A stretch of 10,147 nt of DNA from CBDUVZ01 sp965370805 (GTDB lineage Bacteria; Hydrothermota; Tepidihabitantia; Tepidihabitantales; Tepidihabitantaceae). Location of the stretch: assembly GCA_965370805.1 (NCBI GenBank), contig CBDUVZ010000110.1, positions 1-10,147 of the forward strand. The letters are read 5' to 3'. Position numbers and translations under genes: made by a program. Position 1 is the stretch's first letter. Each line of letters begins with the position of its first letter. Below, one piece after another: positions 6,594-10,147 of this stretch. The notes below the pieces were generated by a model. That model saw only the letters and a list, made by a program, of their open reading frames with translations. It did not search any database and was not told the DNA's origin.

Positions 6594-6621
6594 GCCCCTC
6601 GCCACCACCGGCGGGCGCTGC

Positions 6622-6649
6622 TTGACAGCAGACCGGGCCGGACTAGAAT
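6622..6649 (+). promoter_or_regulatory. Strong sigma-70-type promoter of the giant secreted protein
   Basis: A perfect TTGACA (6622-6627), a 16-base spacer and TAGAAT (6644-6649, 5/6). The predicted start is near 6656, so the leader before the ATG at 6782 is about 126 bases. This is the best promoter match in the window. Confidence 0.75.
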
Positions 6650-6655
6650 TACTGG

Positions 6656-6781
6656 TCTCACTTGCGGTCCGGTACTATCCGGATGGGTTATACCGGGTGT
6701 CGGACTCCGGACTGCAGTGGGCATTTTGGCTGGGCACATCTCCCGAGAGTGCCTGCATATCTACAAACCAAGGAGGCTCAG
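6656..6781 (+). promoter_or_regulatory. Structured 5' leader of the giant gene
   Basis: The leader holds an inverted repeat CCGGTA / TACCGG (6669-6674 and 6691-6696) around the palindrome ATCCGGAT (6677-6684). It also holds a hairpin with stem GGCAC...GTGCC (6733-6737, 6749-6753) extended by TCT/AGA around a CCCG loop. The ribosome binding site AAGGAGG (6770-6776) lies downstream of these, unpaired in these foldings. I recognise no known riboswitch. Confidence 0.35.
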
Positions 6782-9700
6782 ATGCGACGAATCGTGCCAG
6801 TCCTGCTGTGTACCTTCGCCCTGGTTCTGGCGACGGGTGCATGGCTCGGTAGCACGCCGGGGACCGCTTCACCAAGAAGCAACACCAATGTTCCCGGAAT
6901 CGAGAAGCCCGCTGTTCCGACTCAAGTCGGACTCGGCACTGTCTCGAACAGTTCCAACCAGGCAGCCATGTTCACCACGTCACCGGGGCCACACTACTCC
7001 ATCCCGGTAGACCTTGAGCCGACCGACAACCCGGGCGATACCCTGCACTACGATGGGCCCCACGCCGGCGGCGTCGGCCTGAGTGCCGGCGGCTACTTTT
7101 CCGGTGCGGTCCGGTTTACCCCGACGACCGGCTGCACCCTGACCGAGGTGCTGTGGTACGCAAACGCCGTGCCGACATGGGCCACGGTTATCATCTACGG
7201 GCCGGGCACCAATACCACGCCCGGTGCGACACTGGACTCGTTCTCCCTCACAGTGTCGGCCACGGGATGGCAGCTCGACCCGATGGCGACCCCGCGGCGA
7301 TTTCCGTCCGGCGAGGACTTCTGGGTCTGCATCCAGTTGAACCACTCGGCCGGCCAACTCCCGCTCGGGCGCGACGCCGGGCCGATGATTCAGGACCGCG
7401 GCGGTTTCATCAAGTCGGACTACATCGGCTTGCCCTGGTCCCAGTTGAACGCCGTCGGCATCGACTGCAATTGGAACATCCGGGCGATTATCGAGCCCGA
7501 AGTAATACCTGACACCGATATGGCCGTGGTGTCGGTCGACGTCGTCTCCCCGGTGCAACCTCACAACTGGATCACGCCGATGGCCACGGTCATGAACCTC
7601 GGTAACGACCCGATTCCGCTCGGCGAGGAAGTCTACCTGCACATCACCGGTCCGGGCGCCTACTCCTACTACGACACTACGACCACCACGGTCGCACTCA
7701 ACTTCGGCGAGGGCGAGCAGGTTTCGTTCGCTCCGTGGTACACCCAGGACACTTTCGGCATCTACCCGTTCGAGGCCTGGGTCGAACTGGCCGGTGACCT
7801 GAACCCGAACAACGACACCGCCACGTTCGACCTCGACGTCACCCTATGGATTACTTACGCGGACTGGAATGCCTCGCAATGGACGTGGTGGGGCGGGCCG
7901 GAACGCGGAACCTGGTTCTTCCCCGACGAGTTCGGCCTCAGCTACCCGGCGACAGCCGAATCCCTCCGCCACCGCTTCACCATCCATGCCAGCTACCCGT
8001 GGGACGACAGCACATTCCGGTTCAACATCTACGACGGCTACGACATGACTACGCTGCTCTACCAATCGGCCTGGCTTGAAGCCGGCGACAGCATCTACAC
8101 CTACGGCCTCACCACTCCTGTCACGATCGACAGCGGCTCATTCATCGCGGTAGTCGAGCCCTTCAGCGCTACCGGATTCCCCTCCTCCTACGGTGACGGC
8201 AACTCCGACCTCCGGACTCTCGTCGGCAGTCCCGGCGGTTGGGGCATCTGGCCCAACGGTGAAATCATGATGGCCGCGTTTGTAACCTCAGCCGCGACCG
8301 CGGACGACGTCGGGTTCACTTCGATCAACGTCCCCGGCATCGTAATCCCACCCGGAGTCGCCATCAACCCGGCCGGCTCGGTGAAGAATTTCGGCACCAA
8401 CACCCAGCCCACCGTTCTCTGCAGTTGCTGGGTTGCCGACACCACCACCGACGCCCTCCTCTTCAGCGACGAACTCACCGTCGTGCTGCCTCCCGGCGAA
8501 AGCACCGAAGTAACATTCGGCGCCTGGACCCCTCACGCGACCAACGAGTACTACCAGATATGGATGCAGACCTTCATCACCCCCGACGAAAACCCGGCCA
8601 ACGACGAAAAGACCATACTCTTCATCGGCTTCGAAGTCGTCGACCCGCTGATTGCTCCCGGACTGGTTTCACCGGTCACGGTCGACGGCGTCATCAACAC
8701 CGCCGAGTGGTCTGACGCCAACGTCTACGACGTCTCCAACGTCTACGGCGCGAGCGACCCGCTCTACTACTACTTCCCCGGCAACGTCTTCATCTACCTC
8801 AAGCACGACGCCAACTACCTCTACATCGCCGTTGACCTCCCCTTCGAGCCGCTGGTCGAAGACGTACAGCTCGGCCTCTACTTCGACGAGAACAACGATG
8901 ACGCCTGGGCCGGAGACTCGAGCGAAGGCAACTACTGGTACCAGACGAACGGCGACGCCGTGACCTACCGGTCGCTGCCGAGCGGATGGCAGTACACCGG
9001 TTCCATCGGCCTCCACGCTGCCGGCAACACATCCGGCAACATGCAAGTCGAATTCGCCATGCCGATCGGCACCAACACCTGGGAGCTCGACCTCGCCACC
9101 GAAGACACGGTCGGCTTCTACCTGTACAACCTGCTCGAAGCCTACGGCTGGTGGACCGGCTGGTGGAAGACCGACATGGACGAGAACGACTGGAATATCC
9201 CGGCTGCTTACGGCACCTTGATCCTCACCGCGGCGGCCGGCAATCCCGACGTCGGCGTCGTCAGCATCGACGCCCCGGTCGGAGCCATCGACACCAGCGT
9301 GGTGGTGACACCGCAGATTACGGTGCATAACCACGGCGATGTCGAGGTTGCTTTCTCGGTCTACTTCACAATCAGCGACACCACGACCGACGTCGAAGTC
9401 TACAACGAAACGACCGCGGTAGCCGGTGTTACAGTCGGCGGCGACAGCGCAATCACCTTCCCGGCCTGGACCACACCGATCCTGGAAGGCCCGTACGCGA
9501 CCTGGAGTGAGCTGATTATCACCGACACCAGTGCCGCCAACGACACCCTGTCCGGTGCGTTCACGGTCTCCTCCGGCAACCCGGACATGGGCATCGTATC
9601 GATTGATGTCCCGGTCGGGTTCCTCGACACCGGCGAGGTTGTGACTCCCCAGGTAACGGTGCACAACTACGGCGATGTCGCACCGGCCTTCTCGGTCTAC

Positions 9701-10147
9701 TTCACAATCAGCGACACCACGACCGACGTCGAAGTCTACAACGAAACGACCGCGGTAGCCGGTGTTACAGTCGGCGGCGACAGCGCAATCACCTTCCCGA
9801 ACTGGACCGCTCCGGCCCTGGAAGGCCCGTACGCAGTCTGGACCGAGTTGATCATCACCGACCTTGACCCCGACAACGACACGCTCAGCGGATCGTTCAG
9901 CGTCGGCGGCTGCCCGCCCGTCACTGCGGGCTGGCTCGAAATGGAGAAGATCCCGTCGCTGCCCGGCAGCAAAGCGGTCAAACGCGGTGCCTGGGCCACG
10001 TTCAATGACGGCGATAACCTCATCTACGCGACCAAGGGCTACAAGACGACCGACTTCTACGCCTACTACGCTCTCGAAGACTCTTGGGCTACCCTGACCG
10101 GGATGCCCTACACCAAGCACTCGAACCCGAAGTGGGCGAGGAAAGTC
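6782..10147 (+). CDS. Giant secreted multidomain surface protein (CARDB-like, CBM9-like and Kelch-like modules), 3' end outside the window
   Basis: I read this frame codon by codon; it is open for 1122 codons to the last base, with no stop. The ATG follows AAGGAGG (6770-6776), and the protein begins with a signal peptide (about 1-22). A Ser/Thr/Pro/Asn-rich linker (about 25-95) leads to a beta-sandwich-like region (98-243). Next are a CARDB-like domain (244-353), a second Trp-rich beta-sandwich region (354-507) and a CARDB-like domain (508-618). A CBM9-like, possibly carbohydrate-binding, module (about 630-818) opens with VDGVINTAEW and holds an Asp/Asn-rich loop DENNDDAW. Two tandem 112-residue CARDB-like repeats follow (821-932 and 933-1044). 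The last residues resemble a Kelch-type beta-propeller blade (WLEMEKIP, NLIYATKGYKTTDFYAY). No protease or glycosidase active site is visible. A cell-surface binding or adhesion role is inferred; relatives of this architecture often end in a FlgD-like sorting domain, which would lie past the window. Confidence 0.85.
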   Translation, partial: MRRIVPVLLCTFALVLATGAWLGSTPGTASPRSNTNVPGIEKPAVPTQVGLGTVSNSSNQAAMFTTSPGPHYSIPVDLEPTDNPGDTLHYDGPHAGGVGLSAGGYFSGAVRFTPTTGCTLTEVLWYANAVPTWATVIIYGPGTNTTPGATLDSFSLTVSATGWQLDPMATPRRFPSGEDFWVCIQLNHSAGQLPLGRDAGPMIQDRGGFIKSDYIGLPWSQLNAVGIDCNWNIRAIIEPEVIPDTDMAVVSVDVVSPVQPHNWITPMATVMNLGNDPIPLGEEVYLHITGPGAYSYYDTTTTTVALNFGEGEQVSFAPWYTQDTFGIYPFEAWVELAGDLNPNNDTATFDLDVTLWITYADWNASQWTWWGGPERGTWFFPDEFGLSYPATAESLRHRFTIHASYPWDDSTFRFNIYDGYDMTTLLYQSAWLEAGDSIYTYGLTTPVTIDSGSFIAVVEPFSATGFPSSYGDGNSDLRTLVGSPGGWGIWPNGEIMMAAFVTSAATADDVGFTSINVPGIVIPPGVAINPAGSVKNFGTNTQPTVLCSCWVADTTTDALLFSDELTVVLPPGESTEVTFGAWTPHATNEYYQIWMQTFITPDENPANDEKTILFIGFEVVDPLIAPGLVSPVTVDGVINTAEWSDANVYDVSNVYGASDPLYYYFPGNVFIYLKHDANYLYIAVDLPFEPLVEDVQLGLYFDENNDDAWAGDSSEGNYWYQTNGDAVTYRSLPSGWQYTGSIGLHAAGNTSGNMQVEFAMPIGTNTWELDLATEDTVGFYLYNLLEAYGWWTGWWKTDMDENDWNIPAAYGTLILTAAAGNPDVGVVSIDAPVGAIDTSVVVTPQITVHNHGDVEVAFSVYFTISDTTTDVEVYNETTAVAGVTVGGDSAITFPAWTTPILEGPYATWSELIITDTSAANDTLSGAFTVSSGNPDMGIVSIDVPVGFLDTGEVVTPQVTVHNYGDVAPAFSVYFTISDTTTDVEVYNETTAVAGVTVGGDSAITFPNWTAPALEGPYAVWTELIITDLDPDNDTLSGSFSVGGCPPVTAGWLEMEKIPSLPGSKAVKRGAWATFNDGDNLIYATKGYKTTDFYAYYALEDSWATLTGMPYTKHSNPKWARKV
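9242..9577 (+). repeat. Tandem 336-bp repeat, unit 1 (CARDB-like domain)
   Basis: It encodes 112 residues (NPDVGVVSID...AFTVSSG). CARDB domains are Ig-like beta-sandwiches found in bacterial surface and adhesion proteins. It is directly followed by unit 2 with the same length and no insertion. The middle third (9353-9463) is identical in DNA to unit 2, while the outer thirds differ at roughly three bases in ten by my hand count. Confidence 0.85.
9578..9913 (+). repeat. Tandem 336-bp repeat, unit 2 (CARDB-like domain)
   Basis: It encodes the second 112-residue copy (NPDMGIVSID...SFSVGGC). The block 9689-9799 (37 codons, beginning FSVYFTISDTTTD) matches 9353-9463 of unit 1 at every base. The following Kelch-like stretch begins right after this unit. 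Confidence 0.85.

Noticed and set aside
5811..6608. Minus-strand frame of 265 codons opposite the secreted paralogue
   Set aside because: It runs through the terminator and opposes a gene with signal peptide, RBS and a recognisable C-terminal domain.
8669..10120. Long open frame of 483 codons on the minus strand
   Set aside because: It is the antisense shadow of the giant gene. It lacks a convincing RBS, its repeats only mirror the CARDB repeats of the plus strand, and its composition is not that of a sensible protein.

Overview
The window is GC-rich bacterial DNA from a Gram-negative organism with an outer membrane. Several exported proteins end in FlgD-like or T9SS type-A-like C-terminal domains. 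The largest protein combines CARDB-like modules, a CBM9-like module and the start of a Kelch-like stretch. This protein style is common in the FCB group and in candidate phyla such as WOR-3 (Stahlbacteria). That placement is an inference from style; there is no marker gene. I see no rRNA, tRNA, CRISPR, transposase or phage gene.

Layout from left to right: (1) 108-1331 (+), an M20-family metallo-amidohydrolase. (2) 1332-1574, a convergent intergenic stretch made of repeat-like sequence. (3) 4744-1575 (-), a two-gene unit: a membrane-anchored or lipoprotein-type beta-rich protein, coupled through an ATGA overlap to an outer-membrane beta-barrel with a FadL/PorV-like N-terminus. (4) 4745-4886, a short intergenic stretch holding a terminator and a promoter. 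(5) 5561-4887 (-) and 5838-6521 (+), a divergent pair of small secreted paralogues with FlgD-like C-terminal domains, separated by a 276-bp region with two face-to-face promoters and a palindrome. (6) 6782 to beyond 10147 (+), a giant secreted multidomain protein whose reading frame stays open to the end of the window. Its promoter and 126-nt leader follow a strong terminator.

Five sigma-70-type promoters can be read, one for each transcription unit. The amidohydrolase and anchor/barrel promoters would start transcription 0-4 bases before the ATG, with no Shine-Dalgarno sequence, so these two look leaderless. The three genes for secreted proteins instead have leaders of about 39-126 nt and good AAGGAG-type ribosome binding sites.

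Apart from the amidohydrolase, all genes encode envelope or exported proteins. A reasonable but untested reading is a surface-protein locus: a barrel and its anchored partner beside three exported proteins, two of which carry CTD-type sorting domains. The two most distinctive signals are the shared, unrecognised N-terminal module of the divergent paralogues, and a sharply bounded 111-bp block of perfect identity inside diverged tandem repeats of the giant gene, which suggests recent gene conversion or an assembly artefact.
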